A stretch of DNA of 64,000 nucleotides, taken from positions 62,001-126,000 of the forward strand of contig NZ_RRZK01000028.1 of assembly GCF_004348895.1 (NCBI RefSeq). Direction: 5' to 3'. Positions 27,098 through 36,465 of this stretch are shown piece after piece. Each line of letters begins with the position of its first letter. Within the stretch, counting starts at the first letter, position 1. The notes below the pieces were generated by a model. The model had not been told where the DNA came from and searched no databases. It was given only the letters and a program-made list of their open reading frames with translations. A program made the position numbers and the translations under genes. Source of the stretch: Pseudomonas vancouverensis (GTDB lineage: Bacteria > Pseudomonadota > Gammaproteobacteria > Pseudomonadales > Pseudomonadaceae).

Positions 27098-27262
27098 GAA
27101 GCCATTCATAGGATCAATAGTTAGAAAAGTCGCCCTAATTCGCTGCAGCCCGCGTTTAACGAGCTACGCTGGCAGGACCTGAAGGGAAATTTTTAAACGC
27201 TTTCGGCGAATGCCCGGCGTAGTTTCAGCCAATACCGATTGACCGGCCTGCCTGGCCAACCC

Positions 27263-27288
27263 GCCCGATGATGTTGTCGGGCTTTTTT
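27263..27288 (+). terminator. Orphan rho-independent terminator on the plus strand
   Basis: GCCCGA, an 8-base loop and TCGGGC are followed by TTTTTT. No plus-strand gene precedes it, so it may end a small RNA. Confidence 0.75.
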
Positions 27289-27322
27289 ATGGCCGCAAGA
27301 AAGTGACAAATGTCCCTACCCT

Positions 27323-27434
27323 GTGGGAGCGAGCTTGCTCCGGGCGGCGTTCCGACGATGGTCGTCAACGATAACGCTTGAAGCCTGACACCCTGCGGCG
27401 CTCTCAGGCTCATCGCGAGCAAGCTCGCTCCTAC
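27323..27434. repeat. REPIN, family 1
   Basis: GTGGGAGCGAGCTTGCTCCG and ATCGCGAGCAAGCTCGCTCC face each other across about 70 bp. The spacer shares GATGGTCGTCAACGATAACG with the REPIN at 20261. Confidence 0.88.
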
Positions 27435-27447
27435 AAAGAATCGAGAC

Positions 27448-27885
27448 TCAGGCGAGGGCTTTGAGGGTAGCGTCGATATGCTGCAGAACTTCGGCCTCGC
27501 CCTTCTCACCCCAGTACGCGGCGATCATTTGCTTGTCAGCCTCGACCTTGTACAGGTTGGCCGGCAATTTTTCGAAATGATTGAGCAACAGCGGATCTTC
27601 GCAAGGCTCCTGCCACTGATTGACCCAGAGACCCGGTGACTTTTGCCAGTAAGCCCAGCACTGCGGCTGACTGCTCCGGCGCGGTCGATGGTACTGCGCA
27701 CAGGGATTGGGCGGCTCCTGGCTGAGCCAATGCGGCCACTCCTGGGGCGCCAGTTGCATGGCCAGGCCGATGCGTCGGGCCTCCGTGCGCAGGGCGATAC
27801 GACCGCTTTGCGCACGGGATGGCCGAAGCCAGGCCAGGGGGCTGAGCACCACCAGCAGGATTGACAGCACTATCCAGACCGTCAT
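27448..27885 (-). CDS. Hypothetical membrane-anchored protein, 145 residues
   Basis: I do not recognise a named family. The ATG at 27885 (MTVWIVLSILLVVLSPLAWL) has GGGAG 8 bases upstream and opens with one membrane helix. The remainder carries two cysteines (NPCAQYH, PQCWAYW) and several tryptophans, e.g. WPHWLSQEPPNPC and YWQKSPGLWVNQW. The C-terminus is a helix (EAEVLQHIDATLKALA). A similar small membrane protein lies in this position in other pseudomonads, upstream of the universal stress gene and divergent from it. Inner-membrane location with the bulk outside the membrane is inferred. Confidence 0.75.
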   Translation of the reverse strand: MTVWIVLSILLVVLSPLAWLRPSRAQSGRIALRTEARRIGLAMQLAPQEWPHWLSQEPPNPCAQYHRPRRSSQPQCWAYWQKSPGLWVNQWQEPCEDPLLLNHFEKLPANLYKVEADKQMIAAYWGEKGEAEVLQHIDATLKALA

Positions 27886-27989
27886 ATGTGTACTCCCGAA
27901 TTTGAATGAGCCCATTGTGTCACTTTGGAACCAATGCGCTTGAAACCAGCCATACTTACCAATATTGCAATCCTCAGGAGGAGCACCTC

Positions 27990-28430
27990 ATGCCCTACAA
28001 CCATATTCTGGTCGCTGTAGATCTGACCGAAGAGTGCGACCCTGTGATTCACCGCGCTCGCGAGCTGTCCGTGAGCAGTGGCGCAAAATTGTCGTTGGTG
28101 CACATTGTCGAACCGATGGCGATGGCCTTCGGCGGCGACGTGCCGATGGACCTGTCACAACTGCAACAACAACAGTTCGACCAGGCCAAGGAGCGCCTTG
28201 ACCGACTGATCCTGAAATACCCGGAACTCTCCCGGGAATACAGCCACCTGACCTACGGCCAGCCACGCCAGGAAATCCACCACCTGGCCAAGGAACAGAC
28301 CTGCGACCTGATCGTGGTCGGCAGCCATGGCCGCCATGGCCTGGCACTGCTGCTCGGCTCCACGGCCAACGACGTGCTGCACGGCGCGCCTTGCGACGTG
28401 CTGGCGGTGCGCCTGCAAACCAAGTCCTGA
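27990..28430 (+). CDS. Universal stress protein UspA family
   Basis: This 146-residue single-domain Usp protein has the N-terminal MPYNHILVAVDLTEECDPV (phosphate/adenine-binding aspartate strand) and the C-terminal nucleotide loop IVVGSHGRHGLALLLGSTANDVLHGAPCDVLAV, the G2xG9xGS/T pattern of ATP-binding members. AGGAGGAGC stands before the ATG. It is divergent from the small membrane protein, followed by a REPIN and a shared terminator. It is likely a stress or stationary-phase protein; which stress cannot be read from sequence. Confidence 0.92.
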   Translation: MPYNHILVAVDLTEECDPVIHRARELSVSSGAKLSLVHIVEPMAMAFGGDVPMDLSQLQQQQFDQAKERLDRLILKYPELSREYSHLTYGQPRQEIHHLAKEQTCDLIVVGSHGRHGLALLLGSTANDVLHGAPCDVLAVRLQTKS

Positions 28431-28442
28431 CAACACTGTTCC

Positions 28443-28532
28443 TGTAGGAGCGAGCTTGCTCGCGATGGCGGATCAACATTCAACATCGTTGTCGATTGCC
28501 AATCCGTAATCGCGAGCAAGCTCGCTCCCACA
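28443..28532. repeat. REPIN, family 1
   Basis: GTAGGAGCGAGCTTGCTCGCG and CGCGAGCAAGCTCGCTCCCAC flank about 45 bp. The spacer is related to that of the REPIN at 4961 (shared ATTCAACAT core). Confidence 0.9.
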
Positions 28533-28569
28533 AGGGCGGGACAGCCTATTCAAACCTACATTACATATG

Positions 28570-28606
28570 AAAAGCCCGGCGCTCATCGCTGAACGCCGGG
28601 CTTTTT
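28570..28606. terminator. Bidirectional rho-independent terminator
   Basis: AAAAGCCCGGCG and CGCCGGGCTTTTT form the stem. It lies between the convergent uspA-family and uup genes. Confidence 0.9.
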
Positions 28607-28620
28607 CATAGCAGGGTCAA

Positions 28621-30537
28621 TCAGGCATCCAGCTCGGCCCAACGCTCGACCATGACGTCGAGTTCAGCCTGCAGTTGCGCCAATTGCGCGATCACCGCTG
28701 CGGTTTCAGCGGCCGGGCGCAGGTAGAAACCGGCATCCGCCATCTGTGCCTCAACGCCAGCGATCTGCTGTTCCATGGCTTCGATCTGCCCCGGCAAGGC
28801 TTCCAGCTCACGCTGCAACTTGTAGCTGAGCTTCTTCTTCGCCGGTGCTTCGGCAACAGCCGCGACGGGCGCCGGCTCAGCCTTGACCACCGCAGAGTTC
28901 AAGTCGGCCTTGCCGGACTTGCTCTCGGTCACGCCCAGCAGGCGTGGCGAACCACCTTGACGCAGCCAGTCCTGGTAGCCACCGACGTACTCGCGAACCT
29001 TGCCTTCACCTTCGAAGACCAGGGTGCTGGTGACCACGTTGTCGAGGAATGCCCGGTCGTGGCTGACCATCAGCACGGTACCGTTGAAGGTCAGCAGGAC
29101 CTCTTCGAGCAGTTCGAGGGTTTCAACGTCGAGGTCGTTGGTCGGTTCGTCGAGCACCAGCAAGTTCGCGGGTTTGCTGAACAGTTTGGCCAGCAACAGG
29201 CGCGCACGCTCACCACCGGACAACGCCTTGACCGGCGTGCGGGCACGCTGCGGGCTGAACAGGAAGTCGCCGAGGTAGCTCAGTACGTGGCGGCTCTGGC
29301 CGTCGATGTCGATGAAGTCGCGACCTTCAGCGACGTTATCGATCACGGTCTTTTCCAGGTCCAGCTGATGGCGCAACTGGTCGAAGTAGGCCACATCGAT
29401 CTTCGTGCCCTCCTCCACCTTGCCGCTGGTAGGCTGCAGGCCGCTGAGCATCAGCTTGAGCAAAGTGGTCTTGCCGGTACCGTTGGCGCCGAGCAGACCG
29501 ATACGGTCGCCGCGCTGCAACACCATCGAGAAGTCCTTGATCAGGAACGGACCGCCCGGGTGAGCGAAGCTCACGTTCTCGAGCACCATCACCTGCTTGC
29601 CGGACTTGTCAGCGGTTTCCAGCTGAATGTTGGCCTTGCCGGTGCGCTCACGACGCTCGCTGCGCTCGACACGCAGGGCCTTGAGTGCGCGCACGCGGCC
29701 TTCATTACGGGTACGCCGGGCCTTGATGCCCTGGCGAATCCACACTTCTTCCTGGGCCAGACGCTTGTCGAACAGCGCGTTGGCGGTTTCTTCGGCAGCC
29801 AGTGCCGCTTCCTTGTGCACGAGGAAACTGGCGTAGTCGCCGTTCCAGTCGATCAGGCCACCGCGATCCAGTTCGAGGATGCGCGTTGCCAGGTTCTGCA
29901 GGAAAGAACGGTCGTGCGTGATGAACAGCACGGCGCCCTGGAAATCGCGCAGTGCCTCTTCAAGCCAGGCAATGGCACCGATGTCCAGGTGGTTGGTCGG
30001 TTCGTCGAGCAGCAGCAGGTCCGGCTCGGAGACTAGGGCCTGAGCCAGCAGGACGCGGCGACGCCAGCCACCGGACAGTTCGGCGAGAGTCTTGTCGGCC
30101 GGCAGTTGCAGGCGGCTGAGGGTGCTGTCGACCAGGGTCTGCAAGCGCCAGCCATCGCGGGCTTCGAGGTCGTGCTGGACGTGCATCAGCTTGTCCAGAT
30201 CGGCGTCGGTAACACAGTTCTGACTCAGGTGGTGGTACTCGGCGAGCAAGGCGCCGACGCCATCGAGGCCTTCGGCCACCACGTCGAACACGGTCCGCTC
30301 GTCGGCCACCGGCAATTCTTGCGGCAATTCGCCGATCTTCAGACCGGGTGCACGCCAAACGGAGCCGTCATCGGGCTTCTGATCGCCCTTGACGAGTTTC
30401 ATCATGCTGGACTTGCCAGTGCCGTTGCGACCGATGATGCACACCCGCTCACCACGGGCGATCTGCCAGGACACCTTGTCCAACAACGGCATGGCGCCGA
30501 AAGCAAGGGACACATCGCTGAATTTGAGCAGGGTCAT
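28621..30537 (-). CDS. uup: ABC-F ATPase Uup
   Basis: This soluble ABC-F protein binds ribosomes, and in E. coli is linked to transposon precise excision. The 638-residue protein has two ABC cassettes (GRNGTGKSS near residue 36 and GANGTGKTT near 345, signatures ELSGGWRRR and LSGGERARL) joined by a basic linker (GIKARRTRNEGRVRALKALR). The C-terminal coiled-coil DNA/RNA-binding tail (about 540-638) follows an Ala/Lys/Pro-rich hinge, the mark of Uup. The ATG at 30537 (MTLLKFSDVSLAFG) has GGAGAAG upstream. Divergent from slt. Confidence 0.93.
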   Translation of the reverse strand: MTLLKFSDVSLAFGAMPLLDKVSWQIARGERVCIIGRNGTGKSSMMKLVKGDQKPDDGSVWRAPGLKIGELPQELPVADERTVFDVVAEGLDGVGALLAEYHHLSQNCVTDADLDKLMHVQHDLEARDGWRLQTLVDSTLSRLQLPADKTLAELSGGWRRRVLLAQALVSEPDLLLLDEPTNHLDIGAIAWLEEALRDFQGAVLFITHDRSFLQNLATRILELDRGGLIDWNGDYASFLVHKEAALAAEETANALFDKRLAQEEVWIRQGIKARRTRNEGRVRALKALRVERSERRERTGKANIQLETADKSGKQVMVLENVSFAHPGGPFLIKDFSMVLQRGDRIGLLGANGTGKTTLLKLMLSGLQPTSGKVEEGTKIDVAYFDQLRHQLDLEKTVIDNVAEGRDFIDIDGQSRHVLSYLGDFLFSPQRARTPVKALSGGERARLLLAKLFSKPANLLVLDEPTNDLDVETLELLEEVLLTFNGTVLMVSHDRAFLDNVVTSTLVFEGEGKVREYVGGYQDWLRQGGSPRLLGVTESKSGKADLNSAVVKAEPAPVAAVAEAPAKKKLSYKLQRELEALPGQIEAMEQQIAGVEAQMADAGFYLRPAAETAAVIAQLAQLQAELDVMVERWAELDA

Positions 30538-30750
30538 GAGCTTCTCCAAAAACCGGGCGCGCATTCTACCTGACTTGAGGCTGCAGAAGGCCGGCAATTT
30601 CATTCTCGCTGCACTCTGCAGGACAAATGTTGCGAACTGATGCAGTAAGACCCGCAAAGCTTTCGCCCGTTGCTGGCAAAAGGCTAAGCTACAGACAATT
30701 CAGTGGGGCTCTGGCCCGTACTTGTCATGATTTCTCTGCCCGGATGTCTC

Positions 30751-32679
30751 ATGCGCAGTCGCCTTTTCAATCTTTTGTCATGCTTTTTATTGTCTGCCGC
30801 TGCCGTTCAATCCGTCCAGGCGGTCGACCTTTCCACCCAGCGCCAATATTACGATGAGGCCAAGCGCGCTCTGGCCAAGGGCGATACCGGCCCGTACTTC
30901 CGTTACAGCCAGGCGCTCGCCGACTATCCGCTGGAACCGTACCTGGCCTACGACGAACTGACCGCGCGCCTGAAAACAGCAAGCAACGAAGAAATCGAGA
31001 AGTTCCTCGCCGAACACGGCGACCTGCCCCAGGCCAACTGGATGAAGTTGCGCTGGTTGCGCTGGCTGGCCGATCGCGGTGACTGGGCGACCTTCGTCAA
31101 ATACTACGACCCGAAGATGAACTTCACCGAACTGGACTGCCTGAACGCGCAGTACCAGATCAGCCATAACCAGAAGTCCGAAGGCTATGCCAACGCCGAC
31201 AAACTCTGGCTGACCGGCAAATCACAACCCGATGCCTGCGACGCCCTGTTCGGCATGTGGGCCGCCGACGGTCAGTTGACCGAGCAGAAGCGCTGGGAAC
31301 GCGCAAAACTCGCCGCCCAGGCGCGCAACTATCCGCTGGCCAACAGCCTCGCCAATGGCATGACCACCCTCGCCCCTCGCGGTCGCTTGCTGGTGGATGT
31401 CGCGCAGAAACCGGAACTGCTTAACCAGCCTTCGCGCTTCACCCCGGCCGATGAGGCCATGTCTGACATTGTCAGCCTCGGCCTGCGGCGCCTCGCGCGC
31501 CAGGACCCGGACAAGGCCATGGACCTGCTCGATGGTTATGCCAGCAGCATGCATTTCTCCCGGGATGAAAAGGTCGCCATTGCCCGTGAAATCGGCCTGA
31601 CACTGGCCCGGCGCTACGACAGCCGGGCGCTCGACGTCATGACCCAGTACGACCCGGAATTGCGCGACAACACCGTATCCGAATGGCGCATGCGTCTGCT
31701 GCTGCGTCTGGCGCGCTGGGACGACGCCTATCAGTTGAGCCGACGCCTGCCGCAAGACCTCGCCACCACCAGCCGCTGGCGCTACTGGCAGGCCCGCAGC
31801 CTGGAACTGGCGCAACCGCAGAACCCGGAAGCGCAGACCCTCTACCGCAACCTGGCTCGCGAACGTGATTTCTATGGATTCATGGCCGCCGACCGTTCGC
31901 AGTCGCCCTACTCCCTGGTCAACAGGCCGCTGGTGCTCAGCCAGGCCACCATCAATAAAGTGCGCAATACCCCCGGTGTGCGTCGCGCCCTGGAGTTCCA
32001 TGCGCGCGGACAGGTCGTCGACGGTCGCCGCGAGTGGTACTACGTCAGCCGTCACTTCAACCGTGACGAGATGGTCGCCCAGGCAAAACTGGCTTACGAC
32101 TTGAAATGGTATTTCCCGGCGATCCGCACCATCAGCCAGGCGCAGTACTGGGACGACCTGGACATCCGCTTCCCGATGGCTCACCGCGAAACCCTGGTGC
32201 GTGAGGCACGAAACCGTGGCCTGCATTCAAGCTGGGTGTTTGCGATTACCCGTCAGGAAAGTGCCTTCATGGACGACGCCCGCTCCGGTGTCGGCGCTTC
32301 GGGCCTGATGCAATTGATGCCCGCCACTGCCAAGGAAACAGCGCGCAAGTTCAGCATTCCGTATGCATCGCCGCAGCAGCTGCTCGACCCGGACAAGAAC
32401 ATCCAGCTCGGCGCAGCCTACCTGAGCCAGGTGCACAGCCAGTTCAATGGCAACCGCGTACTGGCCTCCGCCGCCTACAACGCCGGCCCCGGCCGCGTGC
32501 GGCAGTGGCTGCGTGGCGCCAACCACCTGAGCTTCGATGTGTGGGTGGAAAGCATCCCGTTCGACGAAACCCGTCAGTACGTGCAGAACGTGCTGTCGTA
32601 CTCGGTGATCTACGGCCAGAAACTCAACGCGCCGCAACCGATCGTGGATTGGCATGAGCGCTACTTCGATGATCAATAA
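30751..32679 (+). CDS. slt: Soluble lytic murein transglycosylase Slt (Slt70-like)
   Basis: This periplasmic enzyme cleaves peptidoglycan to 1,6-anhydromuropeptides, the products recycled by NagZ. From the ATG at 30751 there are 642 residues with a signal peptide (MRSRLFNLLSCFLLSAAAVQ, cleavage near QA-VD). A long alpha-helical U domain (about 30-450), a linker and a C-terminal lysozyme-like domain follow, with catalytic Glu503 in RQESAF and the GLMQLMPATA and AAYNAGPGRVRQW motifs. Earlier in-frame ATGs would spoil the signal peptide. No strong Shine-Dalgarno sequence is visible. Confidence 0.94.
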   Translation: MRSRLFNLLSCFLLSAAAVQSVQAVDLSTQRQYYDEAKRALAKGDTGPYFRYSQALADYPLEPYLAYDELTARLKTASNEEIEKFLAEHGDLPQANWMKLRWLRWLADRGDWATFVKYYDPKMNFTELDCLNAQYQISHNQKSEGYANADKLWLTGKSQPDACDALFGMWAADGQLTEQKRWERAKLAAQARNYPLANSLANGMTTLAPRGRLLVDVAQKPELLNQPSRFTPADEAMSDIVSLGLRRLARQDPDKAMDLLDGYASSMHFSRDEKVAIAREIGLTLARRYDSRALDVMTQYDPELRDNTVSEWRMRLLLRLARWDDAYQLSRRLPQDLATTSRWRYWQARSLELAQPQNPEAQTLYRNLARERDFYGFMAADRSQSPYSLVNRPLVLSQATINKVRNTPGVRRALEFHARGQVVDGRREWYYVSRHFNRDEMVAQAKLAYDLKWYFPAIRTISQAQYWDDLDIRFPMAHRETLVREARNRGLHSSWVFAITRQESAFMDDARSGVGASGLMQLMPATAKETARKFSIPYASPQQLLDPDKNIQLGAAYLSQVHSQFNGNRVLASAAYNAGPGRVRQWLRGANHLSFDVWVESIPFDETRQYVQNVLSYSVIYGQKLNAPQPIVDWHERYFDDQ

Positions 32680-32731
32680 GTGCAGGTGTAAGCGTTAAGC
32701 CACAGGCTGCACGCATTAGTGGCTGCCAATA

Positions 32732-32763
32732 AAAATGCCCGCATCGAAAGATGCGGGCATTTT
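32732..32763. terminator. Bidirectional rho-independent terminator
   Basis: AAAATGCCCGCAT, a 6-base loop and ATGCGGGCATTTT, between the convergent slt and ABC exporter genes. Confidence 0.92.
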
Positions 32764-32776
32764 TATTGAGGTCGGC

Positions 32777-34570
32777 TTAATCGATTGCCTGTCCGGCAAG
32801 CGCATGCTGCCCATCACTGAACTGCAACGCCGCCAACCGCGCATACAACGCATTGTTGGCGATCAGCTCCTGATGGGTACCCACCGCCACCAGCTTGCCC
32901 TGATCCATCACGGCGATCCGGTCGGCGTTTTTCACGGTCGCCAGACGATGGGCAATCACCAGCGTGGTGCGGTTTTCCATCAGGCTGGGCAGCGCCTGCT
33001 GAATCAGATGCTCGCTCTGGGCATCAAGGGCGCTGGTGGCTTCATCGAGCAGCAGGATCGGCGCATCGACCAGCAGCGCCCGGGCGATCGCCAGACGCTG
33101 ACGCTGACCGCCCGACAGGCCCAGGCCACCATCACCCAGATGGGTCTGATACCCCTTGGGCATCGCCTCGATGAAGTCATGGGCGTAGGCAATTTTTGCG
33201 GCTTCCTGAACTTGCGCCAGCGTCGCCTGCGGGTTGCCGTAGCGGATGTTGTCTTCGACACTGCCGAAAAACAGCGCCGGGGTTTGCGACACCAAGGCAA
33301 AGCAGCGACGCAGGTCCTGCGGATCGAGTTGAGTCAGTGGCACGCCGTCGAGCAGAATGCACCCCTCTGCCGGATCGTAGAATCGCAGCAACAGGTCATA
33401 CACGGTCGACTTGCCTGCGCCTGACGGCCCGACCAGTGCCAGGGTCTCCCCGGCCTCGATGTTCAACGTCAGACCGTCAACGGCAAAGCTTTCGGGACGC
33501 GACGGATAGGAAAAGCGCACATCCTGGAGTTGCAGATTGCCTTTGACCCGTTCAGGCAAGGTCACACCGCCTGACGGTGGTGGCAGGATGATGTTCTCTG
33601 AACGCAGCAATTCGGCAATCCGTTCAGCCGCACCGGCCGCACGCTGCAGTTCGCCAATGACTTCGCTCAAGGTGCCGAACGCACTGCCGACGATCAGGCT
33701 ATAGAACACAAACGCCGCCAACTCCCCCGCGGAAATTCGCCCGGCAATGACATCCATGCCTCCGACCCACAGCATCACGCCGACAGCTCCCAGCACCAGC
33801 ACGATCACCAGGGTAATCAGCCAGGCGCGCTGGAAAATACGCTTGCGCGCCGTGTCGAATGCCTCTTCTACAGTCAGGGCAAACCGCCGCACATCCTGGG
33901 TCTGATGGTTATAGGCCTGCACGGTTTTGATCTGGCCCAGTGTTTCGGAAACATAACTGCCAATGTCGGCAATCCGGTCCTGGCTCAGCCGTGACAGATT
34001 GCGCACCCGACGACCGAAAATCAGGATCGGCGCGATGACCAGCGGCAAAGCCACTACCACTATGCTGGTGAGCTTGGGATTGGTGACGAACAGCAGGACG
34101 ATCCCGCCGATCACCATCAACAGATTGCGCAGGAACAGTGACAGCGACGAGCCGATCACCGACTGCAACAAGGTGGTGTCCGCCGTCAGTCGCGACTGAA
34201 TTTCGGAACTGCGGTTGTCCTCGTAGAAGCCGGGATGCAGGTAAATCAGGTGATTGAACACCTGGCGGCGGATGTCGGCGACACAGCGCTCGCCAATCCA
34301 CGACACCAGGTAAAAGCGCGCAAATGTCCCGATGGCCAGCCCCATGACCAGCAGCATGAACAAACCGATGGACTGATTGAGCAGGTGCGGTGACTGGGTC
34401 ATGAAACCGCGGTCCACCAGCAGGCGAATGCCCTGCCCCATGGACAAGGTGATGCCCGCAGTGACGATCAGCGCGAGCAAGGCGCCGAAGGCTTGCCAGC
34501 GATAGGGTGCGATGAATTGACTGGCCAGGCGAATCGCACGGCGGTGACGGGCAGAGAGCATCGTTATCAT
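32777..34570 (-). CDS. ABC exporter, fused permease-ATPase (MsbA/LmrA type)
   Basis: This 597-residue half-transporter works as a homodimer. An ABC_membrane domain of six helices (about 20-310; e.g. WQAFGALLALIVTAGITLSMG) is followed by an ATPase domain with Walker A VGPSGAGKST, signature LSGGQRQRLAIARAL, Walker B ILLLDEATSALD and H-loop VIAHRL. It resembles MsbA-like lipid or drug exporters, but the substrate is not deducible. The first ATG is used; another ATG three codons in is equally possible because neither has a clear ribosome site. It is convergent with slt and stands alone. Confidence 0.9.
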   Translation of the reverse strand: MITMLSARHRRAIRLASQFIAPYRWQAFGALLALIVTAGITLSMGQGIRLLVDRGFMTQSPHLLNQSIGLFMLLVMGLAIGTFARFYLVSWIGERCVADIRRQVFNHLIYLHPGFYEDNRSSEIQSRLTADTTLLQSVIGSSLSLFLRNLLMVIGGIVLLFVTNPKLTSIVVVALPLVIAPILIFGRRVRNLSRLSQDRIADIGSYVSETLGQIKTVQAYNHQTQDVRRFALTVEEAFDTARKRIFQRAWLITLVIVLVLGAVGVMLWVGGMDVIAGRISAGELAAFVFYSLIVGSAFGTLSEVIGELQRAAGAAERIAELLRSENIILPPPSGGVTLPERVKGNLQLQDVRFSYPSRPESFAVDGLTLNIEAGETLALVGPSGAGKSTVYDLLLRFYDPAEGCILLDGVPLTQLDPQDLRRCFALVSQTPALFFGSVEDNIRYGNPQATLAQVQEAAKIAYAHDFIEAMPKGYQTHLGDGGLGLSGGQRQRLAIARALLVDAPILLLDEATSALDAQSEHLIQQALPSLMENRTTLVIAHRLATVKNADRIAVMDQGKLVAVGTHQELIANNALYARLAALQFSDGQHALAGQAID

Positions 34571-34820
34571 CCAGGACAGAAGCGGTCAGTGAGATCAGCT
34601 ACATGATCAATGGGGTGGAACCCTGTGAATCACAATGAGTCAGGTTAATTATGACCACCAAGACTAGTGCCTAGAGAGTATTGGTCTAACGTTCAGGTAG
34701 CCACGTGATGGCATTTCTGGTGGACTGGTACTGCCCATCCGGAAAGATCGCAGGGAGATGTCACAGCCTGGTCACCTGGTGGTTCTACAGTAAGCACACA
34801 ACCTGATGAGGAGACAGGCC

Positions 34821-35000
34821 ATGTCCTTGCAACACCGCAGCAATGACAAGATTCAAGTGATCCGCACGCAGCCAAACCAGTCTCTGGGTTGCTCGATTAT
34901 CGATGAACAGGGCCGCGAAGTACCGATCACTGAAGAGATGATCCAGAAAGCGTGTAGCGAACTGGAAAAGCGATTGGTCAAGCCTGCCGAACAAAAGTGA
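34821..35000 (+). CDS. Small PA1571-family protein, 59 residues
   Basis: A short soluble protein: MSLQHRSNDKIQVIRTQPNQ followed by SLGCSIIDEQGREVPITEEM and a C-terminal helix (IQKACSELEKRLVKPAEQ). It has no signal peptide or membrane segment. The ATG is preceded by GAGGAGACAGGCC, a strong ribosome site, and an intrinsic terminator follows, so it is a compact monocistronic gene. The family name is from memory of P. aeruginosa; its function is unknown. Confidence 0.8.
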   Translation: MSLQHRSNDKIQVIRTQPNQSLGCSIIDEQGREVPITEEMIQKACSELEKRLVKPAEQK

Positions 35001-35020
35001 TATAGCCAACGTCTTCCTGA

Positions 35021-35046
35021 CCCGGCCCTGGTGAGCCGGGTTTTTT
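35021..35046 (+). terminator. Rho-independent terminator of the small-protein gene
   Basis: CCCGGC, an 8-base loop, GCCGGG and TTTTTT, 20 bp after the stop codon. Confidence 0.9.
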
Positions 35047-35080
35047 CTGCCTGCTGATCCGGTCCGGACCGCGTCGCGGC

Positions 35081-35157
35081 CATCGCGAGCAAGCTCGCTC
35101 CCACACCGGACCTATGCTGAACCGAAGATCCCTGTGGGAGCGAGCTTGCTCGCGATG
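35081..35157. repeat. REPIN, family 1
   Basis: ATCGCGAGCAAGCTCGCTCC and GAGCGAGCTTGCTCGCGAT with a short spacer (about 27 bp). Arm order is the reverse of the other four copies: the GCTCGCTCCCAC arm comes first. Confidence 0.9.
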
Positions 35158-35173
35158 GTGTCGCTTCGGTACA

Positions 35174-36316
35174 TCAGACAACCGTCGCCCCCAGCGCCGC
35201 GACAATCTTCTGCAGTACCGGCGAATCCCCGTCAATCCGCACCTGCAAACCATCAATCTCCCGACGCGCAGGGTAGTTCTTGCGCAGCACATCAAAGGCC
35301 GCGCGCTGCTCGCTGACGCTGCCGACCAGGCTGCGCCGAAAGTCCGCGTCATCGCGACGAGGGTCGTACACGCCCCGGCACAACATCGCCAGTGACCAGG
35401 CGGGATCGCTGGCTGCATTCAAGGTCACCAGGGACAACCAGGGCGCCGGCAACAGATCGCTCAACTGGACCTGGGCCGGTTGCCCGAGAAACTCGCAATA
35501 AGCCTGATAGATCTGCGCCGTGCCGCGCTGCTTGCCGTCGAGGCTGTAACCGGCGATGTGCGGCGTCGCCAGCACGCACAACTCCGCCAGCGCCACGTCG
35601 ACTTCCGGCTCGCCTTCCCAGACATCCAGCACTGCTTGCAAGTCTTCGCGCTCGAGCAACACCTCACGCAGCGCGGCATTGTTGACCACCGGCCCACGAC
35701 TGGCGTTGATCAGCCAGGCGCCAATGCGCAGTTGCTTGAGGCGCTTCTCGTCAAACAAGTGCCAGGTCGACTGCTCGCCGCGCTTGGTCAAGGGCGTGTG
35801 CAGGCTGATGACATCGCATTGCTCGACGATCTGCTCCAGGCTGACGTAGTCGCCACCCTCGGCGGCCTGGCGTGGCGGATCGCAGACCAGCACCTTCCAT
35901 CCCAGGCCTTGCAGAACCTTGACCAGGCGACCACCGACCTGACCGGCACCGACGACCCCGTAAGTGCGCTGCGTCAGATCGACACCTTCGATTTCCGCCA
36001 GGGTCAGCAGGCTGCCGAGCACATAGTCGACGACGCCACGGGCGTTACAGCCCGGCGCACTGGACCAGGTGATCCCGGCCTGTTGAAAGTAATCCAGATC
36101 CAGGTGATCAGTGCCGATGGTGCAGGTGCCGACAAAGCGCACCTTGCTGCCTTCGAGCAAGCCGCGATTCACGTTGGTCACCGAGCGCACCAGCAGCACG
36201 TCGGCCTGTTCGACGGTCGCGCGGTCGATGGAACGCCCCGGCACCCGGCGGATTTCACCGAAACCTTCGAAGAAGGCGTCGAGCAGAGGGATGTTTTCAT
36301 CGGCAACAATCAGCAT
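35174..36316 (-). CDS. pdxB: Erythronate-4-phosphate dehydrogenase (pyridoxal phosphate synthesis)
   Basis: PdxB is the second enzyme of DXP-dependent PLP synthesis, oxidising 4-phosphoerythronate. The 380-residue D-2-hydroxyacid dehydrogenase has the PdxB N-terminus MLIVADENIPLLDAFFEGFG, the NAD motif GVVGAGQVGGRLVKVL, catalytic Arg in NASRGPVVNN, Glu in DVWEGEPEVD and His in ATPHIAGYSLDGK. The PdxB-specific C-terminal dimerisation domain follows. AAAGGAG precedes the ATG at 36316. Divergent from the MATE gene. Confidence 0.95.
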   Translation of the reverse strand: MLIVADENIPLLDAFFEGFGEIRRVPGRSIDRATVEQADVLLVRSVTNVNRGLLEGSKVRFVGTCTIGTDHLDLDYFQQAGITWSSAPGCNARGVVDYVLGSLLTLAEIEGVDLTQRTYGVVGAGQVGGRLVKVLQGLGWKVLVCDPPRQAAEGGDYVSLEQIVEQCDVISLHTPLTKRGEQSTWHLFDEKRLKQLRIGAWLINASRGPVVNNAALREVLLEREDLQAVLDVWEGEPEVDVALAELCVLATPHIAGYSLDGKQRGTAQIYQAYCEFLGQPAQVQLSDLLPAPWLSLVTLNAASDPAWSLAMLCRGVYDPRRDDADFRRSLVGSVSEQRAAFDVLRKNYPARREIDGLQVRIDGDSPVLQKIVAALGATVV

Positions 36317-36465
36317 GGCAGGCTCCTTTGGCGGATCGGCAGTGTAGGCGCAGATGTGCATCGGGAGCCAGCAGGCAATGCGCTAGCGCCTTGGGGCGAG
36401 ACGATTACAAATCCGCAACACGGGTCTTTTCCTGACTGGCGCGTCAACGCGTAGAATGCGCGCCT

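Larger units (their letters stand above)
26804..27447. other. 644-bp region without a recognised gene upstream of fadB
   Basis: From left to right: the fadBA leader, a lone REP half (CTGTAGGAGCG at 26931), a PsrA-type double operator (26952-26978), a 16-bp palindrome (27082-27097), an orphan plus-strand terminator (27263-27288) and a REPIN (27323-27434). Open frames here are short, start at TTG or run into REPs, and show no family resemblance. A small RNA ending at the terminator is possible. Confidence 0.6.

Noticed and set aside
26976..27182. 68-codon plus-strand frame upstream of fadB
   Set aside because: TTG start inside the PsrA-type operator, no recognisable features; a non-coding RNA or leader is as likely.
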